Source of the DNA: Mesorhizobium sp. M1E.F.Ca.ET.045.02.1.1
GTDB taxonomy: Bacteria; Pseudomonadota; Alphaproteobacteria; Rhizobiales; Rhizobiaceae
DNA: 64,000 nt
Assembly (NCBI RefSeq): GCF_003952485.1
Contig: NZ_CP034447.1
Span: forward strand, 806,001-870,000
Direction: 5' to 3'
Below, one piece after another: positions 49,673-58,908 of this stretch; the stretch's first letter is position 1, and each line of letters starts with the position of its first letter. Made by a program: the position numbers and the translations under genes. The notes beneath the pieces are model-generated. The model saw only the letters and a list, made by a program, of their open reading frames with translations, had not been told where the DNA came from and ran no database searches.

Positions 49673-51250
49673 CTATGCCTGCGTTTCGCCCGGTCGGACC
49701 AGGCCGTGCTCGACCGCATAGAGCGCGGCGGCGGCGCGTGTGGTCACGCCGATCTTGGAATAGACGCTCTCGATATGATGGTCCGCGGTCTTGGGCGAGA
49801 TATCCAGCTTCCGCGCCGCCTCCTTCGCCGTAAGGCCGGCGGCGATCAGGCGCAGCACCTCGATCTCCCGTGGCGTCATGCCGCCGAGCGCCCGGGGCGG
49901 CGCCCGGCGCGACGGCTGCCCGGCGAAGGACAACACGGCCTCGGCGGCGTCGGGGCAGATACAGCCGTCACGAACAGTTGCGCGCAACTGTGTCGCCGCA
50001 GCGTCGCTGGATAACGCCTTGCGGTGCGGCCGTTCCTCCCGCGACGTCTGGAACGCTTCGGCGGCCGCCAGGATCCTCGCCGCCGGCGACAGGTCGGAAC
50101 CACTGACCTTGCGGTGATAGCCCGATCCGTCCAGGCGTTCGTGATGGCGAAGCACCAGCCCGGCCATAGCATCGCCCTGGCGACCGAACGAGGCCAGCGC
50201 CCGCTCGCCGTAATAGGCGTGCAGCTGAGCGGCGTCCCGCTCACGGACCGACAGCGGACCGTTGCGCATCCAGGTTGCCACCGGCACCACCAGTTCGCCG
50301 ATGTCATGGATGCAGCCCGACCAGCGCAGCGCGCGGACGTCGGCGGCCGGCAGCCCGATCCCTGCCCCCGCTCCCTCGGCCAGTTCCGCCACCATCCGCG
50401 AATGGCCTTGCGTGAACGGCATGCGCATGTCGATCATGTCGGCGATGGCGAGGAAAGCCTCGTCACAAGCCGCTTCGTCCAGCGTCACCGGCGGATCGGG
50501 CTCCAGCGCCAAAATCGTCTCGCGGTCGACGGTCGCGCCGATGCCTTCCATCAGCGCCGTGGCGTTAGTGGAGACGAGCCGGGCCAGTTCCGCCTCGTAT
50601 GGACCATCGCCCCGGCTTGCGATGGTTTCGGCCATCGCGTCGATGCCCACGGCATCGCTGAGCGCAATGGCATCCTGCGCCAAAGTGATCAGGCGCACGG
50701 CCGGCAGGACGTCCTGGCCGCTCAGCCCGCGCGGCAGGCCCTTGCCGTCCCAGCGTTCGTAGATCTGTCCAAGATTGCGCCGGATCTCGTCGGACAGGCC
50801 CAGCCGCTCGCCGATCCGCTGCGCTACCTCGCAATGCGCGGTGAGGACCGGGCGGGCCACGGTAAGCGCCTGCGACATCGCGGCCTCGATTGCCTTGGCC
50901 TGCGCGTCGGGATCGAGATCGTAGTAGAGCCGCTTAAAGGCCTGCACGAAGACCCTGCCCAGTTCCGCACGGTTGCCCATGTCGAGACCGACGAGATCCT
51001 GACGGAGCGCGATTTCGTCGCCGAAGGTGGCCGACAGAAGGTCGGTGTCGGCATTGCAGCCGACATAGCGCAGCATCGACTGGTGGTAGGCATTGCGCCG
51101 AATCTCATCGGAAAGGCCGGCAAGCTCGGCGATCCGCATCGCAAGCACGCAGGATTTCAGCGCGAAGTCGCGAGAATGGCCAGTGGCAAGGTCCGAAGCA
51201 TAGGCGAGGACCATCATGAAGTCCGCCCGGCGCATCGAGACTTCCGTCAT
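49673..51250 (-). CDS. HD-GYP-like domain protein with C-terminal LuxR helix-turn-helix
   Basis: 525 residues. Two HD-type halves: a degenerate one (about 10-200, with TGHSRDFALKSCVLAMRIAE and YERWDGKGLPRG) and a more complete one (about 270-430: TQGHSRMVAELAEGAGAG, SGCIHDIGELVVP with the HD pair, LRHHERLDGSGYHRK with the GYP-like loop). A Pro-rich linker leads to a LuxR-type DNA-binding domain (TPREIEVLRLIAAGLTAKEA, then ARKLDISPKTADHHIESVYS). Hence cyclic-nucleotide turnover or sensing is combined with transcription control. ATG 51250 (MTEVSMRRA) is the start used. The product probably regulates the two small genes after it. Confidence 0.85.
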   Translation of the reverse strand: MTEVSMRRADFMMVLAYASDLATGHSRDFALKSCVLAMRIAELAGLSDEIRRNAYHQSMLRYVGCNADTDLLSATFGDEIALRQDLVGLDMGNRAELGRVFVQAFKRLYYDLDPDAQAKAIEAAMSQALTVARPVLTAHCEVAQRIGERLGLSDEIRRNLGQIYERWDGKGLPRGLSGQDVLPAVRLITLAQDAIALSDAVGIDAMAETIASRGDGPYEAELARLVSTNATALMEGIGATVDRETILALEPDPPVTLDEAACDEAFLAIADMIDMRMPFTQGHSRMVAELAEGAGAGIGLPAADVRALRWSGCIHDIGELVVPVATWMRNGPLSVRERDAAQLHAYYGERALASFGRQGDAMAGLVLRHHERLDGSGYHRKVSGSDLSPAARILAAAEAFQTSREERPHRKALSSDAAATQLRATVRDGCICPDAAEAVLSFAGQPSRRAPPRALGGMTPREIEVLRLIAAGLTAKEAARKLDISPKTADHHIESVYSKIGVTTRAAAALYAVEHGLVRPGETQA

Positions 51251-51679
51251 CGCACACTCCCAATCCGCACACATGCTATCCCGGCGCGCCCCTAACACCT
51301 AGGGCAAAAGTCGCAAGCCGCCTGCTGCACAAAAGCAGCGACCCGTTTGGGGCCGTAAACGGACTGTCGGCTTTGCGCTGTGGTATGCCGAAAAGCGACA
51401 TTTCAGGCTGGCTGGATTGGCGTCGAAAGCGGCGCGACCTCTTGTTCCAGCGCCCACTTGACTTGGTGCAATGGTCGAGAAATCTGGCTGTAGGATTTTC
51501 CTCATATTTCTAGAACTTCTGCCCATGCCAGGCGTAAGCTCCGCTTAACAACAACGGCAGTTTTTTCGGCGTTTACAATGTCCGGCCGAAGTCGGAAGTT
51601 GCCCTCAACAAGAGCATGTCCGCCGGTCGTGCCATCGCCAGATCGCCGCCGCCACGCATGCCAACGGAGGGTTTTCCTT
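51251..51679. other. Divergent promoter region
   Basis: A 429-bp gap between the HD-GYP/LuxR gene (leftward) and the FMN monooxygenase gene (rightward). It must hold both promoters; no clear operator or coding frame is seen. Confidence 0.45.
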
Positions 51680-53041
51680 ATGAACAAGAAGCAGATGAAG
51701 CTCGGTCTCTCCATGCGGTACATGGGATACCATGTTGGCTCGTGGCGGCATCCGGATGTACCGGCGGATGGCGCCTCTCTCTTCCAATCGTTTCTGGAAG
51801 TGGCGCAGACAGCCGAACGCGCCAAGTTCGACATGCTGTTCCTGGCGGACGGTATAGGCGTCCGGCTGGACGACAAGCCCAAGGGATCGATGTGCAGATC
51901 GCGCCACAACGTGGAACTGGAGCCGCTGACGCTCCTTTCAGCCTTGGCCCCTCTTACCCGCAACATCGGCCTGGTAGCCACGGCGTCGACGACCTACAAC
52001 GAGCCCTATCATATTGCGCGCAAATACGGCTCGCTCGACCAGATCAGCGGAGGCCGCGCCGCCTGGAATGTGGTGACCTCCTGGTCGGATCAGGAGGCTT
52101 GGAACTTCTCGATGAGCAAGCAACTCGATTACGACACCCGCTATGAGCGCGCGCACGAGTTCGTCGAGGTGGTCACCGGTCTCTGGGACAGCTGGGACGA
52201 GGACGCGTTTCTTCTCGACAAGGAATCCGGGGTCTTCTACGACGAAAAGAAAATGCATGTCCTCGACCACGTAGGCAAGCATTTCTCCGTCCGCGGACCG
52301 TTGAGCGTCCGACGCTCGCCGCAGGGTCGGCCGATCCTGGTGCAGGCTGGCGTATCGGAGCCCGGTCAGCAGATCGCGGCCCAGTACTGCGACATGGTCT
52401 TCATGGCCAAGAACGACCTCAAGTCCGCTCAGGACTACTATTCTTCCGTCAAGGACAGGTTGGAGCACTTTGGTCGCAAGAGGAGCGACCTCCTCATGAT
52501 GCTCGGCCTGACACCCATCGTCGGCCGCACCCGCGAGGAAGCGCAAGAGAAATACGAACAGCTCGAGGCGCTCATCGATCCGATCGTTGGCCTTTCGATG
52601 CTCTACCGATCGTTTGGCGATCTTTCGCATCTGCCACTGGACGGCCCGGTGCCAAAGCCGGACCTTGACAAGGTCGGCCTCAGGAGCAGCGCTCAGATGT
52701 ACTACGACCTCGCCCAGAAGCAGGGCCTGACAATACGTCAGCTCTACAAGAAGATCGGCATGGCCCAGGAGCACAAGACCATCGTCGGAACCGCGGCCGA
52801 CGTCGTCGATGAGATGGAGTCCTGGTTCGAACAGGGTGCCGCCGATGGCTTCAACATAACGCCGAGCCTTCTCCCACACGGCATCAACGACTTTGTCGAA
52901 CTGGTTCTGCCGGAACTGCGCAAACGCGGCCGTTTCCGCGATGAGTATGAAGGACGAACTCTCCGCGAGAATCTCGGCCTCCCGGTTCCCGCCAGCCGCT
53001 ACGAGGGCAAGCCTCCCTTGGATGAGCGTCTCGCCAGCTAA
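51680..53041 (+). CDS. FMN-dependent monooxygenase, NtaA/SnaA/DszA family
   Basis: 453 residues, the length of nitrilotriacetate monooxygenase component A. Bacterial-luciferase-like TIM barrel with the family opening KLGLSMRYMGYHVGSWRHPD, FLEVAQTAERAKFDMLFLAD, EPLTLLSALAPLTRNIGLVA, TASTTYNEPYHIARKYGSLD, ISGGRAAWNVVTSWSDQEAW (flavin phosphate/isoalloxazine contacts), LVQAGVSEPGQQIAAQYCDM and GFNITPSLLPHGINDFVELV. Such enzymes use FMNH2 supplied by a separate reductase, encoded next, to cleave C-N or C-S bonds. The substrate is unknown. GGAGGG before ATG 51680 defines the start. Confidence 0.93.
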   Translation: MNKKQMKLGLSMRYMGYHVGSWRHPDVPADGASLFQSFLEVAQTAERAKFDMLFLADGIGVRLDDKPKGSMCRSRHNVELEPLTLLSALAPLTRNIGLVATASTTYNEPYHIARKYGSLDQISGGRAAWNVVTSWSDQEAWNFSMSKQLDYDTRYERAHEFVEVVTGLWDSWDEDAFLLDKESGVFYDEKKMHVLDHVGKHFSVRGPLSVRRSPQGRPILVQAGVSEPGQQIAAQYCDMVFMAKNDLKSAQDYYSSVKDRLEHFGRKRSDLLMMLGLTPIVGRTREEAQEKYEQLEALIDPIVGLSMLYRSFGDLSHLPLDGPVPKPDLDKVGLRSSAQMYYDLAQKQGLTIRQLYKKIGMAQEHKTIVGTAADVVDEMESWFEQGAADGFNITPSLLPHGINDFVELVLPELRKRGRFRDEYEGRTLRENLGLPVPASRYEGKPPLDERLAS

Positions 53042-53064
53042 GTTTGATTGGACGAGAATCGGAT

Positions 53065-54066
53065 ATGCAAACGAACACCAGCCAAGACACGCTCTTTACT
53101 GAGGACGCCGCTCGCCAGCCGATCGAGGAGGGCGATCCAGCGAACGATAGCCGTCTCTTCCGCAGGTGTCTCGGCCTTTACGGGACAGGTATTGCGATCA
53201 TCACCACGGAGATGGAAGAGCAGCGGGCCGCCGTCACCGTCAACTCCTTCGCTTCCGTGTCACTCGATCCGCCGCTGGTGCTTTGGTCCATTAGTCGCGC
53301 CTCACGCAGCTATCCGTTGTTCACGAACAGCAAGCGCTTTGCCGTAAACATCCTCGCCTCGACGCAGATGAATGTCTCCAGACATTTCTCGAGCAAGGTC
53401 GAGGACAAGTTCGCGGATGCCTCATGGTCGACTGGCGAGTTCGGCTCCCCCTTGCTTCACGGTTGTCTGGCGCACTTCGAGTGCGAAACCTACTCGCAGG
53501 TCGAAGGCGGCGACCATACGATCCTGATCGGTCTTGTGCGCCGCGCCAGTCGCTTCGAGGGGGAGCCGCTGCTTTTTGCCCAAGGCCAGTACAGCGTCGC
53601 CTACTCTCACCCGGAGGTTTCGCCATCGCCTGAGGTCGGCGGCTTGACGCCCGAGACTTCCACCGAGGGAACGATCATTCCTCAGATATTCGAAGCGCAC
53701 CATCTCCTTTCGGCCGTTTTCGACGAGCACCGCCATGCCGAAGGTCTCGATATCTCGGTGGCCCGGGTGATTGCCTGCGTATACGACATGCCGGGCCTGA
53801 AGACGGACCAGGTGGCGCGGGTCACATATCTCGGTCAGCGGGACACGGAGGACGCCTTGGCCACGCTTGTTGAGCGCGGGATGCTCGTCAGCTCGGCCGA
53901 CGGCCAGTTGATCCTCACCGAAGCCGGGCGGCATAGGCGCGAGGCGATCCGGACGCGTTGGCAGAATTTCCAGAAAGATCAGCTGGAGGGCATACCGGAG
54001 GCGGACATTCGCGCCACCCTCCGAACTCTCTCGAAGCTGATTTCCCAGAACCGACCGGCGAGATGA
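53065..54066 (+). CDS. NtaB-like flavin reductase with C-terminal winged-helix domain
   Basis: 333 residues. The N-terminal flavin-reductase split barrel (about 30-185) shows LFRRCLGLYGTGIAIITTEM, VTVNSFASVSLDPPLVLWSI, FAVNILASTQMNVSRHFSSK and a HTILIGLVRRASRFEGEPLL strand. After a linker, a MarR-like winged helix (about 215-310: LDISVARVIACVYDMPGLKT, TEDALATLVERGMLVSSADG, LILTEAGR). This long form is like NtaB of the nitrilotriacetate system. It supplies FMNH2 to the upstream monooxygenase and could also regulate. It starts 23 nt after the monooxygenase and overlaps the next gene (ATGATGA). Confidence 0.88.
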   Translation: MQTNTSQDTLFTEDAARQPIEEGDPANDSRLFRRCLGLYGTGIAIITTEMEEQRAAVTVNSFASVSLDPPLVLWSISRASRSYPLFTNSKRFAVNILASTQMNVSRHFSSKVEDKFADASWSTGEFGSPLLHGCLAHFECETYSQVEGGDHTILIGLVRRASRFEGEPLLFAQGQYSVAYSHPEVSPSPEVGGLTPETSTEGTIIPQIFEAHHLLSAVFDEHRHAEGLDISVARVIACVYDMPGLKTDQVARVTYLGQRDTEDALATLVERGMLVSSADGQLILTEAGRHRREAIRTRWQNFQKDQLEGIPEADIRATLRTLSKLISQNRPAR

Positions 54067-55670
54067 TGAACTGGGACTACATTGTCATAGGTGCGGGTTC
54101 GGCGGGCTGCGTGCTCGCCAACAGGCTGAGCGCTGACCCGTCGACAAAAGTACTGCTGCTGGAGGCCGGCGGCAGCGACAAGAGGTTGAACATCATCATG
54201 CCCGCGTTGGCGTTCAAGGCGATGGCCGACGAGCGCACCAACTGGAAGTTCATGACCGAACCGGATCCGACCCGGAATAACCGCCGGGACATGATGCCCC
54301 GTGGCAAGGGACTCGGCGGCTCCAGTTCGATCAACGCGATGTTCTATGTCCGCGGAAACCGAGGCGACTACGACCATTGGGCGCAACTGGGGAACCGGGG
54401 CTGGTCCTATGACGAAATCTTGCCTTATTTCAAAAAGGTCGAGGGCAACAGGGACGGCGTGACCGATATCTACGGTAAGGACGGCCCGGTTGTCATCAGC
54501 GCTGTCCGTAAGCCTCCCAAGCTTGCCTACGTCTTCGTCGAAGCCATGAAGGAACTAGGCTATCCGCACAATCCCGCCTACAACGCCGAACCCACCGACG
54601 GCGCGGCCATCATCCATGTCACGCAGCACATGGGGACTCGTTTCAGCGCGGCCAGAGGCTACCTTGACCCGATCAAGAAGCGGCCTAACCTGAGGATCGT
54701 AACAGGCGCGGTGGTGCGCAGGATCGTGTTCAACGGACGCCGCGCGGCGGGCGTCGAGTTCGATGCCGGTGGCAAGACGCGGATTGAGCAGTGCGTCGGC
54801 GAGGTCCTCCTGTCAGCGAGCGCGGTCAATTCGCCGAAGCTCCTGATGCTCTCCGGCATCGGTCCGCAGGAGCAGCTTCGGGAGCACGGCATCGAAGTGC
54901 TGCACGACAGCCCCGGCGTGGGCCGGAACCTCCAGGAGCATGCCAGCACGCAAGTGAAGGCCTACGTCAACGTCAAGACCGCGAACCAGGAGTTCAACCT
55001 CCTGGGAAAACTGAAATACGGCGCTCAGTTCCTCCTCGACCGCTCAGGTTACGCCACCTACACCTACACGGGCGTAGGTCTCATCAGGACCAGACCAGAA
55101 CTCGAATATCCCGACATCCAGTACCATTTCGGGGCCTTTTCGGCGAACTACACCCATGATGGCATTGAGATGCAGAAGGAGGCCGCGATCAATCTCCAGC
55201 CCAACGTCAACAATTCGCGAAGCCGGGGCTATCTCGAATTGCGATCGGCCGACCCATACGAACAGCCCAAGATTCAGCTGAACCTTTTGAGCGACCGCTA
55301 CGACATCGAGACGTTGATGGCTGGCGGCAGGATAGCCCGCGCCGCGCTGAACTCGAGAGCGTTCGCGCCATACGTCACCGGCGAGTTCAAGCCTGGCAAG
55401 GATGTGCAAACGGACGATGAGTGGATCGCCTATATGCGCGAGAACGCGAGCGGCAGCTACCATCCGTGCGGCACATGCAAGATGGGCATCGACCCGATGG
55501 CCGTCGTGACACCGGACCTCAAGGTCATCGGCGTGGAGGGCCTGCGCGTCGTCGATTCCTCCATCATCCCGCAGATACCGAGCTGCAATCTCAATGCCAT
55601 CAGCATGGCGATCGGAGAGAAAGGCGCCGATCTGATCCTTCAGAAACAAGCCGCCTACGCGACGGCATGA
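54063..55670 (+). CDS. GMC-family flavoprotein dehydrogenase, choline-dehydrogenase-like
   Basis: 535 residues. FAD Rossmann motif MNWDYIVIGAGSAGCVLANR at the N-terminus, GMC signature 1 PRGKGLGGSSSINAMFYVRG, signature 2 SASAVNSPKLLMLSGIGP, and the catalytic His/Asn region GSYHPCGTCKMGIDPMAVVT with VVDSSIIPQIPSCNLNAISM. The enzyme oxidises an alcohol to an aldehyde and feeds electrons to the respiratory chain. With the aldehyde dehydrogenase at 57478 and the betaine-type importer, a choline-like alcohol is a reasonable guess. The start overlaps the reductase stop. Confidence 0.92.
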   Translation: MMNWDYIVIGAGSAGCVLANRLSADPSTKVLLLEAGGSDKRLNIIMPALAFKAMADERTNWKFMTEPDPTRNNRRDMMPRGKGLGGSSSINAMFYVRGNRGDYDHWAQLGNRGWSYDEILPYFKKVEGNRDGVTDIYGKDGPVVISAVRKPPKLAYVFVEAMKELGYPHNPAYNAEPTDGAAIIHVTQHMGTRFSAARGYLDPIKKRPNLRIVTGAVVRRIVFNGRRAAGVEFDAGGKTRIEQCVGEVLLSASAVNSPKLLMLSGIGPQEQLREHGIEVLHDSPGVGRNLQEHASTQVKAYVNVKTANQEFNLLGKLKYGAQFLLDRSGYATYTYTGVGLIRTRPELEYPDIQYHFGAFSANYTHDGIEMQKEAAINLQPNVNNSRSRGYLELRSADPYEQPKIQLNLLSDRYDIETLMAGGRIARAALNSRAFAPYVTGEFKPGKDVQTDDEWIAYMRENASGSYHPCGTCKMGIDPMAVVTPDLKVIGVEGLRVVDSSIIPQIPSCNLNAISMAIGEKGADLILQKQAAYATA

Positions 55671-55731
55671 TTTGACAGGTGATTGGGGCACGGAAGCATG
55701 ACCGCCGCTCCAGTTTCGAGTGATCTGACAA

Positions 55732-56769
55732 ATGACCAAAGAGCCCGTGTCAAAGACCTTCGTTTTCTACATCGTGCCCGAATTCACCATGCTTGCGTTT
55801 GCGTCCGCGATCGAAGCGTTGCGTTTGGCGAATGCGGTCATGGGGGAAGAAGTCTATCGATGGCGGATCGTCACCGTGGACGGTAACCCCGTGCGATCCA
55901 GCTGCGGATTGTCGGTTTCACCTGATCGCTCTGTTGCTGCAGAGCGTTCGAGCACACGAGCGGAGCGGTCGAATATGATCGTGGTCTGCACGGGCTGGCA
56001 CGTCGAGCATGCGGTGGACAAATCTGTCGCGGGGTGGCTGCGCCAAAGCCGGAATTTCGGCATTCCCGTGGCGGGAATCTGTACAGGTGCGCACATCCTC
56101 GCGAATGCTGGAATGTTGGCTGGGAGGCGCTGCACCATCCACTGGGAGAACCTTCCAATCTTCAGAGAGACGTTTCCGTCTGTCATTGTCGGCAGCGGCC
56201 TCGTCGAAAGCGACGACGACATCCATACCTGCGTTGGCGGGACGGCCTCCTTCGATATGATGCTCCACTTTATTGAAAAGGACTGCGGCCGACGAGTGGC
56301 GCTGGCGATATGCGAACAGGCAATTGTCGACCGTATAAGGGAGCCGTTTGAACGGCAGCCCAGTCCGTTGAGGACATTGGGCAGCGTTAACCCGCTTGTG
56401 CTGTCGGCCGTTCAGTTCATGGAAGACAGTATCGCGGATCAGACGGGTATCACGGCGGTGGCGAGGCACATCAACCTTTCCCGTAGGCAGATGGAGCGTC
56501 TTTTCGCCAGAGAGCTCGCGACATCTCCCTCCCGCTACTTTCTCGAGCTTCGCCTGGATCGAGCACGGCTGATGCTCCTGCAATCAAACATGGCCATCAT
56601 CGACGTGGCCGTAGCGTGCGGCTTTGTCTCAGGGTCCCATTTCGCCAAGTGCTACAAGGCATTCCATGGCGTCTCCCCGCAGCGGATGCGAACGCAGCGC
56701 CCACGAAGTGCCTACGTTCCTTCTCTCGGACGGGCTGGATCGCGCGCATCTTTGGGACGCATGGTATGA
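55732..56769 (+). CDS. GlxA-family transcription regulator (DJ-1/PfpI-like plus AraC HTH)
   Basis: 345 residues: an N-terminal class-I glutamine amidotransferase-like domain (FVFYIVPEFTMLAFASAIEA, VAGICTGAHILANAGMLAGR with the Cys nucleophile elbow, HWENLPIFRETFPSV) and a C-terminal AraC-type double helix-turn-helix (ITAVARHINLSRRQMERLFA, LRLDRARLMLLQSNMAIIDV, CGFVSGSHFAKCYKAFHGVS). GlxA/GbdR/CdhR-type regulators commonly control quaternary-amine catabolism. It follows the GMC gene by 61 nt on the same strand and is the likely activator of this locus. Confidence 0.92.
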   Translation: MTKEPVSKTFVFYIVPEFTMLAFASAIEALRLANAVMGEEVYRWRIVTVDGNPVRSSCGLSVSPDRSVAAERSSTRAERSNMIVVCTGWHVEHAVDKSVAGWLRQSRNFGIPVAGICTGAHILANAGMLAGRRCTIHWENLPIFRETFPSVIVGSGLVESDDDIHTCVGGTASFDMMLHFIEKDCGRRVALAICEQAIVDRIREPFERQPSPLRTLGSVNPLVLSAVQFMEDSIADQTGITAVARHINLSRRQMERLFARELATSPSRYFLELRLDRARLMLLQSNMAIIDVAVACGFVSGSHFAKCYKAFHGVSPQRMRTQRPRSAYVPSLGRAGSRASLGRMV

Positions 56770-56928
56770 CTGAACGCGCTCGACCGGTCCATTGCCGCGG
56801 AGCGCACTGGTCTACCTGGCGGCAATAGATCCGCGATGGTCGTTTTCTGCTCGGCTAACGTCGATCGCGTCGTCAACCGCGGCCGGGCTGTGACGGACGC
56901 GAAACACAGCGGAAAGGAGGCTGGCTCA

Positions 56929-57453
56929 ATGGGAACCATAGTCGGAATCAGCGGTAATTTCAGCCGCCCTTCGAAGACCCGGAGAATGGTGGAGACGATT
57001 GTCGACGCAGCGGCGAGAGAATTGAATTGGGGCTCCCAGGTCTTCGACCTGGTGGATGCCGGACCGTCCCTTGGCGCCACTTTTGGAAGGAAGAACGCGC
57101 CGCCTGAAATCGACAGAATTTGGATGGCGATCGAAACATGTGATGCACTCGTGGTCGGGTCACCGGTGTACAAGGCATCCTACACAGGCCTGCTGAAGCA
57201 TCTGTTCGATGTGCTGGACATGAACGCTCTTCGCGAGCGTCCGGTTCTGGTCGCCGCGACCGCCAAGGCACCGAGCCACGAATTGATGATCGACCACCAG
57301 TTTCGACCCTTGTTTGCTTTTTTTCGAGCGGTCGTCGTACCCGGGTCTGTCTATGCGCTGGACCACGATTTCGGGCCGGAGAACGAACCGACCGAGGGAC
57401 TGCGTCAGCGGATCGCGGCGGCCGTGGGAACGCTTGTCGCCGCGGTGCGCTGA
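56929..57453 (+). CDS. NAD(P)H-dependent FMN reductase (SsuE/MsuE-like)
   Basis: 174 residues with a flavodoxin-like fold: TIVGISGNFSRPSKTRRMVE (FMN phosphate loop), CDALVVGSPVYKASYTGLLK (SPVY-x-x-S/G-x-x-G motif) and ATAKAPSHELMIDHQFRPLF. It is a second source of reduced flavin beside the NtaB-like reductase. AAGGAGG is well placed before ATG 56929; the frame is open to 56836. Convergent with the aldehyde dehydrogenase gene, 24 bp apart. Confidence 0.9.
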   Translation: MGTIVGISGNFSRPSKTRRMVETIVDAAARELNWGSQVFDLVDAGPSLGATFGRKNAPPEIDRIWMAIETCDALVVGSPVYKASYTGLLKHLFDVLDMNALRERPVLVAATAKAPSHELMIDHQFRPLFAFFRAVVVPGSVYALDHDFGPENEPTEGLRQRIAAAVGTLVAAVR

Positions 57454-57477
57454 GCTCGAATGCTGGAACGGCTTGGC

Positions 57478-58908
57478 TCAGCCTTCATGAAGTCCGCCAA
57501 TCGCTTTGACCTCGAGGAATGCCTCGAAACCGAATTCCCCGCATTCGCGACCGTTGCCCGACTGCTTGAAGCCTCCGAACGGCGCGGACGCATCCCAGGC
57601 CGGGTGGTTGATCATCACCTGTCCGGCGCGAAGTTTCGAGGCGACGCGTTTGGCCGCGCCGAGATCCTTCGATTGCAGATAAGCGGCGAGGCCATAGGGA
57701 GTGTCGTTGGTGATCTCGATCGCCTCATCGACGCTGTCATAGGGGATGAGGCTGACAACCGGGCCGAACATCTCCTCTCGAGCCACGGTCATCTCCTCCG
57801 TCACATGGCCGAACACCGTCGGCCTCACGAAATATCCTCGGTTCAGCGACGACGGCCTGCCGGACCCGCCGGTCACGAGGGTTGCGCCTTCCCGATCCGC
57901 GGATTCGATCAGAGAATTGACGCGCTCGAACTGTCGTTCGTTCATCACCGGGCCGAGCATGGTAGCCTCGTCGTTCACGTCGCCGATAATCACGGATTCG
58001 GCCGCCCGCTTCGCGATCCCGATTGCCTCGTCGTGCAGTTGCCGAGGCACGAGCATGCGCGTCGGCGCGGTGCATGACTGGCCCGCGTTGCGGTAAGCGC
58101 CGAGAACTCCCTTGGTCACGGCCGGCTCCAGATCGACATCCGGCATCAGGATGTTGGCGGAGTTTCCGCCGAGTTCCTGATGGACACGCTTGACGGTGTC
58201 GGCGGCGTTCCTTGCGACTTGAACGCCTGCACGGGTGGATCCCGTGAATGACACCATGTCGACATCCGGATGGCTCGACATCGCTTCGCCGACCGTGGGC
58301 CCGTCACCGTTGATCAGGTTGAAGACGCCGGGCGGCACGCCGGCATCGTGGAGCACTTCGGCAAACAGCATCGGGCTGATCGGCGCGTATTCGCTCGGCT
58401 TCAGCACGATCGTGCAGCCGGTCGCCAGCGCCGGCATTACTTTCGTGACGATCTGGAGAACCGGGAAGTTCCATGGTGTGATGAGAGCGCAGACGCCGAC
58501 CGGTTCGAACGCCAACAGCGTCCGGCCGGCCAGCCGCTCGAATTCGTAGTGCTCGAGAATGCGGATGGTATCGGCTATGTGCGCCCTCGACCCGGCGATC
58601 TGGGCCTGCCGCGCGAATGTGATCGGCGCGCCCATCTCGAGTGTCGTCAGTTGCGCAAACTCCTCGGCGCGCTCATCGAACAGCGCAAGCACGCGCCGAA
58701 GCATCTCCAGGCGTTCCTCGCGCGAAGAGTGACCATAGGTGCCGAAGGCTTTCCGGGCAGCTACGACTGCCGCGTTGACGTCCTCCGTTGTGCCCATCGC
58801 GATGCTTCCGGCGGGTTCTTCCGTCGCCGGGTTGATGACGACCCTCTGCGGCCTGTCTCTTGCAGGAACGAAGCGGCCGTCGACGTAGAAATGGTCGAGA
58901 TACTTCAA
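57478..58908 (-). CDS. NAD(P)-dependent aldehyde dehydrogenase
   Basis: 476 residues. Catalytic residues: general-base Glu in VHQELGGNSANI (about 248), nucleophile Cys in NAGQSCTAPTR (about 282), LITPWNFPVLQI and VSFTGSTRAG for NAD binding, and EEMFGPVVSLIPY. It would oxidise the aldehyde made by the GMC enzyme to an acid. The start is TTG 58908 overlapping the stop of the ABC ATPase gene, so the enzyme is translated with the importer. No subfamily-specific residue points to betaine aldehyde with certainty. Confidence 0.93.
   Translation of the reverse strand: MKYLDHFYVDGRFVPARDRPQRVVINPATEEPAGSIAMGTTEDVNAAVVAARKAFGTYGHSSREERLEMLRRVLALFDERAEEFAQLTTLEMGAPITFARQAQIAGSRAHIADTIRILEHYEFERLAGRTLLAFEPVGVCALITPWNFPVLQIVTKVMPALATGCTIVLKPSEYAPISPMLFAEVLHDAGVPPGVFNLINGDGPTVGEAMSSHPDVDMVSFTGSTRAGVQVARNAADTVKRVHQELGGNSANILMPDVDLEPAVTKGVLGAYRNAGQSCTAPTRMLVPRQLHDEAIGIAKRAAESVIIGDVNDEATMLGPVMNERQFERVNSLIESADREGATLVTGGSGRPSSLNRGYFVRPTVFGHVTEEMTVAREEMFGPVVSLIPYDSVDEAIEITNDTPYGLAAYLQSKDLGAAKRVASKLRAGQVMINHPAWDASAPFGGFKQSGNGRECGEFGFEAFLEVKAIGGLHEG

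Noticed and set aside
50024..51295. 423-codon plus-strand frame opposite the HD-GYP/LuxR gene
   Set aside because: Antisense shadow; the minus strand has HD, GYP-like and LuxR motifs in one frame.
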